Below are positions 47,080 to 56,138 of a stretch of DNA of 64,000 nt, one piece after another; within the stretch, counting starts at the first letter, position 1; every line of letters starts with the position of its first letter. Source of the DNA: Ramlibacter humi (GTDB taxonomy: Bacteria; Pseudomonadota; Gammaproteobacteria; Burkholderiales; Burkholderiaceae_C). Location: NCBI RefSeq assembly GCF_004681975.1, contig NZ_SMLK01000002.1, positions 620,001 to 684,000 of the forward strand. Direction: 5' to 3'. Position numbers and translations under genes: made by a program. Below the pieces are notes generated by a model. It made no database searches. It was not told where the DNA came from and saw nothing but the letters and a program-made list of their open reading frames with translations.

Positions 47080-48568
47080 ACCCGCCATCGCCCGCCTGCT
47101 GGTGTCGCTGGCCTTGCGCTGGCGCGACGCCGTGGACCGCATGGACCGCGAAGGCGAGGGCATCCTGCTGGCCGTGGACGAAGCCGGCGTGCTGCGCCGC
47201 ACGGTCACCGACGGCGACCTGCGCCGCGCGGTGCTGGCCTCGCTCGGCGAGCAGGCCACGCTGGCGCAACTGCCCGCGCGCGAGCCGCTCACGGTGCACG
47301 CCAGCGCCGACGCCGCGCAGGCGCGGCAGCTGATGGAGCAGCACCGCATCTCGCACGTGCCGGTGGTGGACGACGCAGGCCGCCCCGTGGACCTGATCCA
47401 CAGCCGCGAGCTGGCCGCACGCATCTGGCTGTCGTCGCCGCACCTGGGCGAAGAGGAAACCGCCTTTGTCGAGGAGGCGTTCCGAACCAACTGGATCGCG
47501 CCGCTGGGTCCGCACGTCGATGCGTTCGAGCAGGAAGTCGCGGCCGCCACCGGCATGGGCCACGCGGCCGCGCTGAGCTCCGGCACCGCGGCCATCCACC
47601 TGGGCCTGCTGCTGCTGGGCGTGCAGCCGGGCGATACGGTGTTCTGCTCCGCGCTGACGTTCGTCGGCAGCTGCAACCCCATCCTGTATTGCGGCGCGAA
47701 GCCGGTGTTCATCGACTCGGAGCCCGGCAGCTGGAACATGTCGCCCGCGGCCCTGGAGCGCGCGTTCGAATGGGCGAAGCGCGAGAACCGCATGCCGCGC
47801 TGCGTGGTGCTGGTGAACCTGTACGGCCAGAGCGCGGACATGGACGCGCTGCTGCCCATCTGCCGGCGGCACGGCGTGAAGGTGCTGGAGGACGCGGCGG
47901 AATCGCTCGGTGCCAGCTGGCGCGGGCGGCCCAGCGGGAGCTTCGGCGACGCCGCCATCCTGTCCTTCAACGGCAACAAGATCATCACCACCTCCGGCGG
48001 CGGCATGCTGCTGTCGAACGATGCCGCGCTGGTGGCGCGCGCGCGCAAGCTGTCCACGCAGGCGCGCGAGCCGGCGCCGCACTACGAGCACCGCGAGGTC
48101 GGCTTCAACTACCGCATGAGCAACGTGCTGGCGGGCATCGGCCGCGGCCAGCTGAAGGTGCTGCCCGATCGCGTGCAGCGGCGGCGCGAGATTTTCGAGG
48201 CGTACCGCGATGCGTTGGCGGACCTGCCGGACATCGGATGGATGCCCGAGCCGCAGGGTTCGCATTCGACGCGATGGCTCACCTGCCTGGTACTGCGCGG
48301 CGAGGCTGCCGCGCGCCGGCGCGACGAAGTGCTGCGCCGGCTGGAACGCCACGCCATCGAGGCGCGTCCCGTGTGGAAGCCGATGCAGCTGCAGCCGCTC
48401 TACGCGGATGCGCCGTTCTTCCCGCATGCGCAAGGCCACGACGTGTCCGCCGCGCTGTTCGACGCGGGCCTGTGCCTGCCTTCCGGTTCCAACATGACGC
48501 CCGCGCAGCTCGAACGCGTGATCGTCCACCTGCGCGAAGCCTTGCGCGCCAGCCGTGCGATCGCCTAG
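47069..48568 (+). CDS. CBS-pair domain fused to DegT/DnrJ/EryC1 aminotransferase
   Basis: A 499-residue fusion. Residues about 1-118 form a CBS pair (CBS1 ILLAVDEAGVLRRTVTDGDL; CBS2 LMEQHRISHVPVVDDAGRP). Residues about 120-495 are a PLP-dependent sugar aminotransferase: SSGTAAIHLGL, EDAAESLGASWRGR and the Schiff-base lysine in SFNGNKIITTSGGGML (about K304), closest in pattern to LegC/PglE. It would aminate a 4-keto-6-deoxy nucleotide sugar made by the next gene's product. In known legionaminate loci a similar CBS pair sits on the sugar-nucleotidyl transferase PtmE instead; the fusion suggests nucleotide regulation. Confidence 0.9.
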   Translation: MPTEPAIARLLVSLALRWRDAVDRMDREGEGILLAVDEAGVLRRTVTDGDLRRAVLASLGEQATLAQLPAREPLTVHASADAAQARQLMEQHRISHVPVVDDAGRPVDLIHSRELAARIWLSSPHLGEEETAFVEEAFRTNWIAPLGPHVDAFEQEVAAATGMGHAAALSSGTAAIHLGLLLLGVQPGDTVFCSALTFVGSCNPILYCGAKPVFIDSEPGSWNMSPAALERAFEWAKRENRMPRCVVLVNLYGQSADMDALLPICRRHGVKVLEDAAESLGASWRGRPSGSFGDAAILSFNGNKIITTSGGGMLLSNDAALVARARKLSTQAREPAPHYEHREVGFNYRMSNVLAGIGRGQLKVLPDRVQRRREIFEAYRDALADLPDIGWMPEPQGSHSTRWLTCLVLRGEAAARRRDEVLRRLERHAIEARPVWKPMQLQPLYADAPFFPHAQGHDVSAALFDAGLCLPSGSNMTPAQLERVIVHLREALRASRAIA

Positions 48569-50357
48569 GCGCGCGGCGTCCGCCGCGGCCGATCTGGCGC
48601 TGGTGCTCCTGGCGCTGGGCATCGCTTTCTGGCTGCGCTTCAACCTCGATGTGCCGGACGAATACCTGCCGCTGCTGTGGCAGTCGGTGCCGTGGTGCGT
48701 GGCCGCCTACGCCGCGGCTTTCCTGGTCACCGGCGTCTGGCGGCACGTGTGGATGTACACGGGACTGCCCGAACTGCGCCAGCTCGGGCTGAGCATCGCC
48801 CTGGGCGCGGCGGCCACCGCCGCGATCGTGCTCGCGCTGCGGCTGCCGTACTTCCCGCGCTCGGTGCTGCTGATGCAGCCGCTGGTGGCGCTGGTGCTGC
48901 TGGGCGGCGCGCGCGCGGTGTGGCGCACGCTGGTCGAGCGGCGCATCGGCGAGGGCACCGGGCGCCGGCTGGTCGTGGTCGGCTCGCTGCAGGACGCGTC
49001 GGATGCCCTACGGGCGCTCAAGGGGTCGCAGCAATGGCAGCCGGTCGGCATCGTCAGCCCGCTGCCGAACGAGGCGGGGCGTGCCATCCAGAACGTGCCG
49101 GTGCTCGGCGGCCTGGACTCGCTGGCGGACGCGTGCGCCGAAGCCGAGGCGCAGGTGGCGCTGGTCGCCAGCCCTCCCGGTTCGCCCGCGCGGCGCGAAG
49201 CGCTGCTCGCCGCCACCGAAGCGGGCATCACGCTGCTCACCATGCCGCGGCCCGACGAATGGCTGAAAGCCGAAGGCACGGGCCCGCGCAAGGTGGAACT
49301 GGAGGACCTGCTGGGCCGCGCGCCGGTGCAGCTGGACGTGGCGGGCCTGTCGGACCTGATGTCGGGGCAGACCGTGCTGGTGACCGGTGCGGGCGGCTCC
49401 ATCGGCTCCGAACTGTGCCGCCAGGTGGCGCGCTTCGGCGCGGCGCGGCTGGTCTGCGTGGACGTCTCGGAGTACGCGGTGTACCAGCTGGAGCAGGAAC
49501 TGCGCGCCAGCCATCCGCAGATGGAAGCGCTGTACTACACCGCCAACGTGCGCGAACCCGAGCGCCTCTCCGCCATCGCGCGCAAGCACCGCCCCGCGGT
49601 GGTGTTCCACGCGGCGGCGTACAAGCACGTGCCGCTGATGGAGCGGCTGAACGAGGTGGAGGCGCTGCGCACCAACGTCGTCGGCACGCTGCACGCGGCG
49701 CGCGCGGCCGGCGAGTGCGGCGCCAGGCGATTCGTGATGATCTCCACCGACAAGGCGGTGAACCCGACCAACGTCATGGGCGCGAGCAAGCGCCTGGCGG
49801 AACTGGTGGTGCAGGCCACGGCGGCCCGGTACCCGGCGACGCATTTCGTCTCGGTGCGCTTCGGCAACGTGCTGGGCTCCAGCGGTTCGGTCGTGCCGCT
49901 GTTCACGACGCAGATCGCGCGCGGCGGGCCGGTGACCGTCACGCACCCGGAGATCGTGCGCTACTTCATGACCATCCCGGAAGCGGCCCAGCTGGTGCTG
50001 CAGGCCGGGCTGATGGGAAGCTCGGGCGAGATCTTCGTGCTGGACATGGGCGAACCAGTGCGCATCGTCGAGCTGGCGCGCATGCTCATCCGCCTGTCGG
50101 GCCACACCGAGCAGGAAATCCCGATCAGCTACACGGGCCTGCGTCCCGGCGAGAAGCTGTACGAAGAACTGCTCGCCGACGACGAGACCACGGTGCCCAC
50201 GCCGCATCCCAAGCTGCGCGTGGCCAAGGCGGGCAGCACCTTGCCGGATGTGGCGGTCATCGTGCGCTGGATTGATGCAGCCGGCGCGCTGCCCGAAGAC
50301 GGGGTGCTGCGCGAGTGGCTTCGCGCGCAGGTGCCGGAGTACCAGCCGCGCGGCTAG
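48555..50357 (+). CDS. Membrane-anchored nucleotide-sugar 4,6-dehydratase (CapD/PglF/WbpM type)
   Basis: Converts UDP-GlcNAc to a 4-keto-6-deoxy sugar, the substrate for the aminotransferase. The 600-residue protein has four N-terminal membrane helices (about residues 10-115), a CoA-binding-like Rossmann domain (about 130-250) and the catalytic SDR domain with VLVTGAGGSIGSELCRQVAR, HAAAYKHVPLMERLN and ISTDKAVNPTNVMGASKR; this SDR form has Met-Gly-Ala-Ser-Lys in place of YxxxK, typical of the family. The start GTG at 48555 lies 14 bases inside the aminotransferase gene. It is the last gene of the glycan locus. Confidence 0.9.
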   Translation: MRSPRRAASAAADLALVLLALGIAFWLRFNLDVPDEYLPLLWQSVPWCVAAYAAAFLVTGVWRHVWMYTGLPELRQLGLSIALGAAATAAIVLALRLPYFPRSVLLMQPLVALVLLGGARAVWRTLVERRIGEGTGRRLVVVGSLQDASDALRALKGSQQWQPVGIVSPLPNEAGRAIQNVPVLGGLDSLADACAEAEAQVALVASPPGSPARREALLAATEAGITLLTMPRPDEWLKAEGTGPRKVELEDLLGRAPVQLDVAGLSDLMSGQTVLVTGAGGSIGSELCRQVARFGAARLVCVDVSEYAVYQLEQELRASHPQMEALYYTANVREPERLSAIARKHRPAVVFHAAAYKHVPLMERLNEVEALRTNVVGTLHAARAAGECGARRFVMISTDKAVNPTNVMGASKRLAELVVQATAARYPATHFVSVRFGNVLGSSGSVVPLFTTQIARGGPVTVTHPEIVRYFMTIPEAAQLVLQAGLMGSSGEIFVLDMGEPVRIVELARMLIRLSGHTEQEIPISYTGLRPGEKLYEELLADDETTVPTPHPKLRVAKAGSTLPDVAVIVRWIDAAGALPEDGVLREWLRAQVPEYQPRG

Positions 50358-50364
50358 CGCATCC

Positions 50365-51000
50365 TCAGGAAGCGATGCCCGTGCGGTGCAGCACGTCGGC
50401 CACGAGCTCCAGCCGCACCAGCGGGTTGTCCAGCTCCATCAGCCGCTGCTTCAGCGCCACCGGCATAGGCAGCAGCTCGCACCAGCGGTTGGCCACCCAG
50501 CCGCAATCGTCCAGCTTCATCGGCTCGGCGACGGGCAGCTGCTCGTCGCTGGCGCCCTTCTCGCGCAGGGATTGCACGAGGTTGGCCAGCGCCTGGGCGG
50601 TGGGCCGCAGGTCTTCGGGCACGGGCACCGCATGGTCGGGCTCGACCTGTTCCACGTCGGCCACCCACAGCCCGTGCTTGAGCTGGTCGCTGGACTGGAT
50701 GCGGAAGCGCTGTCCGCCGTGCGCGCGGATCATCATCAAGCCGGCTTGCGGCTGTTCCAGTGAGGCGATGGTGGCCAGGGTGCCGACCTGCGCGAAAGCT
50801 TCCGGCCCGGCGCCCGGCTTGCGCACTTCCTGGCCCTGGGTGAGCGCGACAACGCCAAACGGCGCGCCCGCGCGGTGGCAGCGCCCGATCATGTCGAGGT
50901 AGCGCACCTCGAAGACGCGCAGCGGCAGCAGGCCGCCGGGGTACAGGACGGTACCCAGCGGGAACAGCGGAAGGGATTGCAGCGTGAGGGCGGCGGCCAA
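50365..51000 (-). CDS. LON substrate-binding-domain protein
   Basis: A 211-residue protein with only the N-terminal LON domain and no protease part. LPLFPLGTVLYPGGLLPLRV, then FEVRYLDMI, is the domain signature. Such stand-alone proteins are widespread in proteobacteria; the function is unknown. The TTG start at 51000 has no clear ribosome-binding site. It diverges from the YggT gene (56-base gap) and converges on the dehydratase gene (7-base gap). Confidence 0.85.
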   Translation of the reverse strand: MAAALTLQSLPLFPLGTVLYPGGLLPLRVFEVRYLDMIGRCHRAGAPFGVVALTQGQEVRKPGAGPEAFAQVGTLATIASLEQPQAGLMMIRAHGGQRFRIQSSDQLKHGLWVADVEQVEPDHAVPVPEDLRPTAQALANLVQSLREKGASDEQLPVAEPMKLDDCGWVANRWCELLPMPVALKQRLMELDNPLVRLELVADVLHRTGIAS

Positions 51001-51056
51001 GCAGAGGTACCGGGGATGACGCCGCTATCATCCCACGCGATTCCTCCGGTGGGGCG

Positions 51057-51602
51057 ATGGCCTATCAAATCCTTTCTTTCCTGTTGGACGTGACCGCGGG
51101 CCTGCTGGGCGGCGCGTGCCTGCTGCGGCTGTACATGCAGTACCAGCGCGTGCCTTTCGGCAACCCCGTCGGGCGCTTCGTCTTCGCGCTGACCGACTGG
51201 CTGGTGCTGCCGCTGCGCAAGGTGCTGCCCCCTGTGGGCAAGACCGATACGGCCAGCCTCGTGGGCGCGTACTTCATCGAGCTGGCGCAGTACCTCATCC
51301 TGTGGGCGACGTTCTACCGCGTGACGCCGCTGGGGGCGGTGTTCGTGCTGGCGGTGTTCGGGCTGGCGCGGCTGGCGCTGTCGGCCATGACGGCGCTGGT
51401 GATCGCCTACGCCATCCTGTCGTGGGTGCAGGCGGATTCGCCGCTGGTGGACATCATCGACCGGCTGTGCGCGCCGCTGCTGCGGCCCTTCCGCCGCGTG
51501 ATCCCGCTGGTGGGCGGCATTGACCTGTCGCCGCTGGCGCTGCTGGTCGTGCTGCAGGTGGCGTCGATGGTGCTCGGCGCCGCGATGTCCCAGTTGCTGT
51601 AG
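51057..51602 (+). CDS. YggT-family inner-membrane protein
   Basis: A 181-residue protein with two YggT repeats, each with paired membrane helices (about residues 5-25, 60-90, 95-120 and 155-178). The conserved loops FGNPVGRFVFALTDWLVLPL and LCAPLLRPFRRVIPLVGGID are family hallmarks. YggT relatives are linked to cell division or ion homeostasis without a defined activity. It converges with the large regulator gene, 12 bases between stops. Confidence 0.9.
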   Translation: MAYQILSFLLDVTAGLLGGACLLRLYMQYQRVPFGNPVGRFVFALTDWLVLPLRKVLPPVGKTDTASLVGAYFIELAQYLILWATFYRVTPLGAVFVLAVFGLARLALSAMTALVIAYAILSWVQADSPLVDIIDRLCAPLLRPFRRVIPLVGGIDLSPLALLVVLQVASMVLGAAMSQLL

Positions 51603-51614
51603 GGAGCCGCCGCG

Positions 51615-54600
51615 TTACGCCGCGGGCCGTGAGCGCGGGGCGACTGCGGCATCGGCGAAGATCCGCGCGCACACCGCTTCAATGTCCAGGGCGCATGCTG
51701 CTGCGATGCCCTGGTCGATTTCCTCCTGCGTGAAGCCGGCAGCCCGGAGTTCCCTGTCGATGATGGTGTCGTCCGGCGGGCGCAGGGCCTCGTGGCCGCG
51801 GGCGAAGACGGTGAACAGGAGCGCGTTGGCCCGATCGTGGGGGATCGACAGCAGCCCGATCAGCCAGATGCAGCGGACCATGTTGGAGACGTTGCGATCC
51901 CGGCGGCTCATCTCGAGCACCTGCAGGTACGTTTCCCGTGCCTGCGCCACCTCACCCACGGACTGCTGCGCAAAGCCGATCGAGACGAGGCTGGGGCCGA
52001 GCTCATGGTAGTACCCCGCGGACCGGAAGGTGGCCATGGCGCTCTCGGCAGCGGCGGTCTGCGCTTCGAACTCGCCTGCCAGGCCATAGGCGTAACTGAG
52101 GCACCGCAGCGCAAACCCCTGGTCGTACGCCGCTTCGGGACGCTGGAAGTGGTCCAGTGACTGCAGCAGGTACCGAACCGCTTGCGCCGGCGATCCGGAC
52201 GCGGAACACAGGACGCCCAGCGCACACAGCGCACGGCCTTGCCAGGCCTGGTCACGTTGCGCGCGCGCGAGCTGCAGGCTCTCCATCGCCTCCGCGCGCC
52301 CCTGCTCGAACTGCCGCAGCGCGTAGCGGGTCATGGCCATGTCCTGCAGCACCATCAGCTTCATGTCGGGGTGGTTTTCCTCGGCCGTTTCGAGCGCGGA
52401 TTTGGCATGCGCGAAGCTTTGCCGGTAGTCGCCGGCGATCCAGTCCAGGCGACTGAGGCAGATCTCGAGCCAGACTTTCGCCCGCCCCTGCGCCCCCTGC
52501 GCCAGCGCGCCCTGCGCGATGCGGCGGGCCTGTTCCAGGCGGCCCAGCGAGAGCAAGGTCATCGCATGCAGCGTGGCCAGGCCGGCGCCGATCGGCACGA
52601 ACGGCACGCGGCCTTGCGCATGCTGGCAAAGCGCCAGGGCTTCCTCGCGCCGGGATCCGGTGTGCAGCAGCACGGAGAGATTCGCCAGGGCCGGGCCCAT
52701 CAGGTCGATGCGCTGGGTGTCGACGGCGTGCCGCCATGCCTTCACCAGGTCCTCGGCCTGGACCAGGATTTCCCTCGCGGCTTCCGGCATGTCCCAGCTG
52801 GGCCGCAGCGGCGGCATCGACGACAGCCTGCCGAGGAAGTGACTGCAATGGCTTTCCATGCCTTGCGAAATGGCATCCGCAGGCGCGGTGATCCTCACGA
52901 ATTCGCGCAGCAGGGGATGGAGCCGGAAGCTCGAGCCGTCGATGCGTTGCAGCACGGATTTCTGCACCAGGCGCAGGAGCGTCGCGAGTTCCGTTCCGGC
53001 GACTTCGCGCGCTTGCCCCAGCCCGATCGCGCCTTCGAATACGGCCAACCTGCCAAGGGCCTGTTGCTCCTGGGGTACCAGCCGGCGCCAGGCGGTGGCC
53101 AGCACCGGGCGCATGGTGTGGCCGCTGCCCACGGGTTCGACGGTCTCGTCCAGGAAGGAAGGATTGTCCTGAAGCTCCCGCAATACCGTGTCCGGCCCGA
53201 AGAGAGGCAGCCAGCCGGCGGCCAGTTCGATCGCGAGCGGCAGTCCCTCCAGGAAACCCACCAGGCGGACGACATCGCGCTCGTGCGCAGCGTCCAGCTG
53301 GAAGCCCACCCTTTCGGCGTGCAGCGCGAACAGGCGCGCCGCCGGCGAGCGCGGACCATTGAAGTCGAGGCCCGTGACGTGGAAGGAGTACTCCTCGGGC
53401 AAATGGAGAACTTCCCTCGACGTGGCCACGATGCGCAGTGCGGGCGCGGCCCGCAGAAGCCGGCTGAGCACCGCGGCGTGCAAGGCGAGCTGCTCGACGT
53501 TGTCGAGGAACAGGACCACGCTGCGTTCCGACAACCAGAGCGCCAGGTGGCCTTCGACCGACTGCTCGAGTTTCGAAAGGCCGGCTTCCTGGGCGATGGC
53601 GTTCAGCATGGCCTGCTGCGTCTCCGCCGCCGCGAGGTCGACCCAGATGCAGCTGCCGCCCGACTCCCTGGAAAGCCAGGTGAAGAGCGATCTCGCCAGA
53701 ACGGTCTTGCCCACACCGCCGAAACCGCTGACGGTGATCATTCGCACGCCGTCGCGGCGGACAAGGTCCACCAGCTTCCGGAAGTCGTCCGCCCGGCCCA
53801 GGGGGATCGCGTCCCGCACATCGGCTTCGGGCGCCGGCGCGGCCGGCGGGCCGGCCTTCCACACCGCCTCGGTGCCGGCGGGTTCGCCTGCCGGCCTGGC
53901 CGCCTCCCGCCGGCGGTCCGCGCGATGAAGCATTTCCTCGTAGAGCCGGACCGTCGATGCGAGCGGTTCCTCTCCGGCGTCCGCCGCGAGACCTCGCTGA
54001 AGCGCGCGGAACGCAGTGGCAGCCAGCTGGCGCTCGACCGAGTTGCGCGCCTGGCTGAGGACGAACTGGACGGCATCTTCGTCCAGCGGATCGTCGCCGA
54101 TCAGGCGGCGCATCAAGTCGTCCGCGCCGCCGCCGGCAGCCTGTCGCTGCAGGATCAAGGCCAGAAGAGATCGGCGCAGCGCCGATCGAAGGTGAACGCG
54201 CTCGCGCTCGATCCATTCGTCCAGGAACGGGATGCCCACCGACCCCATGCGGTCGAGCAGTGGCAGCGGCTGCAGGTTGACCGCACGCTGCCAATCCGAA
54301 CGGGAAACGGCTTGGCGGAATTCGATCACGTCGCTGGTGCCCGCCCACCGGATCCTGCCTTCCTCGATCCTCAGGGCTTCCAGCCCCGGAAGCGCTTGCC
54401 GAAGCTTGTGGATGATGCCGCGCAGGTAGTTGCGCGCCGTCGCCGCTTCGGTGTCCGGACGCAAAACCATGGCGAGCTGCTCGCGAGCATGCCAGCCCTG
54501 CTCGCAGGCCACATAGGTGAGCAACGCAAGCCCGCGGCTCCATTCGAGGCCTTGCAGTGTGCCGGCAGGCTGGCGAAGCGCGGGTGCCCCAAACAGGCGC

Positions 54601-54674
54601 AATGCCTCCAGGTCCTCGGGCGCGCCCGGTTGCCCTGTCGAGAAATCCGGTACTTGCGCTTGGTCTTTACCCAC
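51615..54674 (-). CDS. SARP-like/STAND regulator: BTAD, NB-ARC-type ATPase and TPR repeats
   Basis: A 1019-residue multidomain protein. Residues about 20-115 look like a winged-helix DNA-binding region (LRLFGAPALRQPAG to LRIEEGRIRW). Residues about 120-245 resemble the bacterial transcriptional activator (BTAD) domain. Residues about 290-560 form a STAND ATPase: Walker A GFGGVGKTVLARS, Walker B VVLFLDNVEQL, sensor VATSREVLHLP, GLPLAIELAAGW. The rest is helical TPR-like repeats. It probably senses a ligand or protein and switches transcription, like AfsR-type regulators. The target is unknown. The start is GTG at 54674. GC looks somewhat lower than in flanking genes. Confidence 0.8.
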   Translation of the reverse strand: MGKDQAQVPDFSTGQPGAPEDLEALRLFGAPALRQPAGTLQGLEWSRGLALLTYVACEQGWHAREQLAMVLRPDTEAATARNYLRGIIHKLRQALPGLEALRIEEGRIRWAGTSDVIEFRQAVSRSDWQRAVNLQPLPLLDRMGSVGIPFLDEWIERERVHLRSALRRSLLALILQRQAAGGGADDLMRRLIGDDPLDEDAVQFVLSQARNSVERQLAATAFRALQRGLAADAGEEPLASTVRLYEEMLHRADRRREAARPAGEPAGTEAVWKAGPPAAPAPEADVRDAIPLGRADDFRKLVDLVRRDGVRMITVSGFGGVGKTVLARSLFTWLSRESGGSCIWVDLAAAETQQAMLNAIAQEAGLSKLEQSVEGHLALWLSERSVVLFLDNVEQLALHAAVLSRLLRAAPALRIVATSREVLHLPEEYSFHVTGLDFNGPRSPAARLFALHAERVGFQLDAAHERDVVRLVGFLEGLPLAIELAAGWLPLFGPDTVLRELQDNPSFLDETVEPVGSGHTMRPVLATAWRRLVPQEQQALGRLAVFEGAIGLGQAREVAGTELATLLRLVQKSVLQRIDGSSFRLHPLLREFVRITAPADAISQGMESHCSHFLGRLSSMPPLRPSWDMPEAAREILVQAEDLVKAWRHAVDTQRIDLMGPALANLSVLLHTGSRREEALALCQHAQGRVPFVPIGAGLATLHAMTLLSLGRLEQARRIAQGALAQGAQGRAKVWLEICLSRLDWIAGDYRQSFAHAKSALETAEENHPDMKLMVLQDMAMTRYALRQFEQGRAEAMESLQLARAQRDQAWQGRALCALGVLCSASGSPAQAVRYLLQSLDHFQRPEAAYDQGFALRCLSYAYGLAGEFEAQTAAAESAMATFRSAGYYHELGPSLVSIGFAQQSVGEVAQARETYLQVLEMSRRDRNVSNMVRCIWLIGLLSIPHDRANALLFTVFARGHEALRPPDDTIIDRELRAAGFTQEEIDQGIAAACALDIEAVCARIFADAAVAPRSRPAA

Positions 54675-54828
54675 TGCTCATTCGATCCTGGCCTTGGGCC
54701 ATTGTTCCGCCAGAACGGCGGCTGCCTGATTTCCGATCGCACCTTCAGCTCGGAGACAGTCTAGGCGGCCGGAGGATGCGTCGATCGCGCAAAATGACCC
54801 AAAAATCCGGTGGTAGCAGGGAGGCAAG

Positions 54829-55134
54829 ATGAGCAGGGAAGTGTACGAATGGCTGGTGGAAGCCGAGGAGCTGCGCAGAAGACTTCAGTCGCTCACCATC
54901 CGCGGGAGATCGGTACTCGAGCAAGCCGAGCAAAAGACCGCGGAAGTCCTCGCCGAGAAGTGGGTGCTGCGCAAGGAATTGGCACGCTATGCGCCGGACC
55001 ACCCGCTGGTGAGGAACCATGGCCTGCAAGAAGCCCGGGCGTACGGCGCGTTCGCGTACACCGTCACCCGCAATCGCGATGACGCCCTCGATGTCCCGCG
55101 CGACCTCCTTCCGCCGGCCGCGCCGCCGAACTGA
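54829..55134 (+). CDS. Orphan 101-residue protein divergent from the STAND regulator
   Basis: Not recognised. The first 60 residues are strongly helical and charged (YEWLVEAEELRRRLQSLTIR, then AEQKTAEVLAEKWVLRKELA), followed by NHGLQEARAYGAFAYTVTRN and a proline-rich end. There is no signal peptide, membrane segment or cysteine. A good ribosome-binding site (CAGGGAGG) precedes the ATG at 54829. It is divergent from the regulator gene across 154 bases, so it could be its target or partner. Codon use is compatible with a real gene. Confidence 0.6.
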   Translation: MSREVYEWLVEAEELRRRLQSLTIRGRSVLEQAEQKTAEVLAEKWVLRKELARYAPDHPLVRNHGLQEARAYGAFAYTVTRNRDDALDVPRDLLPPAAPPN

Positions 55135-55191
55135 ATTGCAGGAGTGCCTGGCCGACCGTCAGGGCAACGGCAGATCGCCAAACCCGGCGCG

Positions 55192-55221
55192 GTTGCCGAT
55201 GCTTGCCACGCATCGGGGCAA
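55192..55221. other. Stem-loop downstream of accD
   Basis: GTTG-CCGATGC pairs with GCATCGG-GG-CAAC around a TTGCCAC loop, 15 bases past the accD stop. No T-run follows on either strand, so it may be a weak or Rho-assisted terminator or an mRNA stabiliser between convergent genes. Confidence 0.4.
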
Positions 55222-55235
55222 CGTGCGCGCTTCGT

Positions 55236-56108
55236 TCAGATCACCGCGTCGGCCGGCTGGCGCTGCAGCATGGCCAGCACGTTGGCCATGGTCTTGCGCA
55301 GCTCGCGGCGGTCGCAGATGAAGTCGACCGCGCCCTTTTGCTGCAGGAACTCGGCGCGCTGGAAGCCTTCCGGCAGCGTGACGCGCACGGTGGACTCGAT
55401 GACGCGCGGGCCGGCGAAGCCGATCAGCGCCTTGGGCTCGGCGATCACCACGTCGCCCACGAACGCGAAGCCGGCGCTCACGCCGCCCATCGTCGGGTCG
55501 GTCAGCACGCTGACGTAAGGCAGGCCCTTGCGCGCCAGGCGCGTGAGCGCGGCGTTGGTCTTGGCCATCTGCATGAGGGACAGCAGGCCTTCCTGCATGC
55601 GTGCGCCGCCGGTGGCGGTGAAGCACACGAACGGCACTTTCTGCTCGATGGCGCTCTCGACGCCGCGCACGAAGCGCTCGCCGACCACGCTGCCCATGCT
55701 GCCGCCCATGAAGTCGAATTCGAAGCAGGCGGCCACCAGGCTGATGCCGTGCACCGCGCCGCCCATGACCACCAGGGCGTCGGTCTCGCCGGTGTTTTCC
55801 AGCGCTTCCTTCAGGCGCTGCGGGTACTTGCGGCTGTCCTGGAACTTCAGCGCGTCGACCGGCAGCACTTCCTGGCCGATCTCCCAGCGGCCTTCCGCGT
55901 CGAGGAAGGCGTTCAGGCGCGGGCGCGCGTTGATGCGGTGGTGGTGCCCGCAGTTGGGGCACACGTTGACGTTCTGCTCCAGGTCGGTCTTGTACAGCAC
56001 CGTCTCGCAGCTGGGGCACTTCACCCACAGGCCTTCGGGCACGCCGCGGCGTTCCGTCGGGTCGGTCGGTTGGATCTTGGGGGGCAGCAGTTTCTCGAGC
56101 CAGCTCAT
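55236..56108 (-). CDS. accD: Acetyl-CoA carboxylase carboxyltransferase subunit beta
   Basis: With AccA forms the carboxyltransferase half of acetyl-CoA carboxylase, making malonyl-CoA for the fab genes. The 290-residue protein has the N-terminal zinc ribbon [20 protein letters not shown] (then PNCGHHH; residues about 29-52), and [20 protein letters not shown] and [20 protein letters not shown] in the crotonase-fold core. It is last in the fimV-truA-trpF-trpB-trpA-accD series, 30 bases after trpA. In many relatives folC follows; here an orphan gene on the other strand follows instead. Confidence 0.97.
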   Translation of the reverse strand: MSWLEKLLPPKIQPTDPTERRGVPEGLWVKCPSCETVLYKTDLEQNVNVCPNCGHHHRINARPRLNAFLDAEGRWEIGQEVLPVDALKFQDSRKYPQRLKEALENTGETDALVVMGGAVHGISLVAACFEFDFMGGSMGSVVGERFVRGVESAIEQKVPFVCFTATGGARMQEGLLSLMQMAKTNAALTRLARKGLPYVSVLTDPTMGGVSAGFAFVGDVVIAEPKALIGFAGPRVIESTVRVTLPEGFQRAEFLQQKGAVDFICDRRELRKTMANVLAMLQRQPADAVI

Positions 56109-56138
56109 GGGGGGTCGTGCTCCAGGGATGCGCGGATT

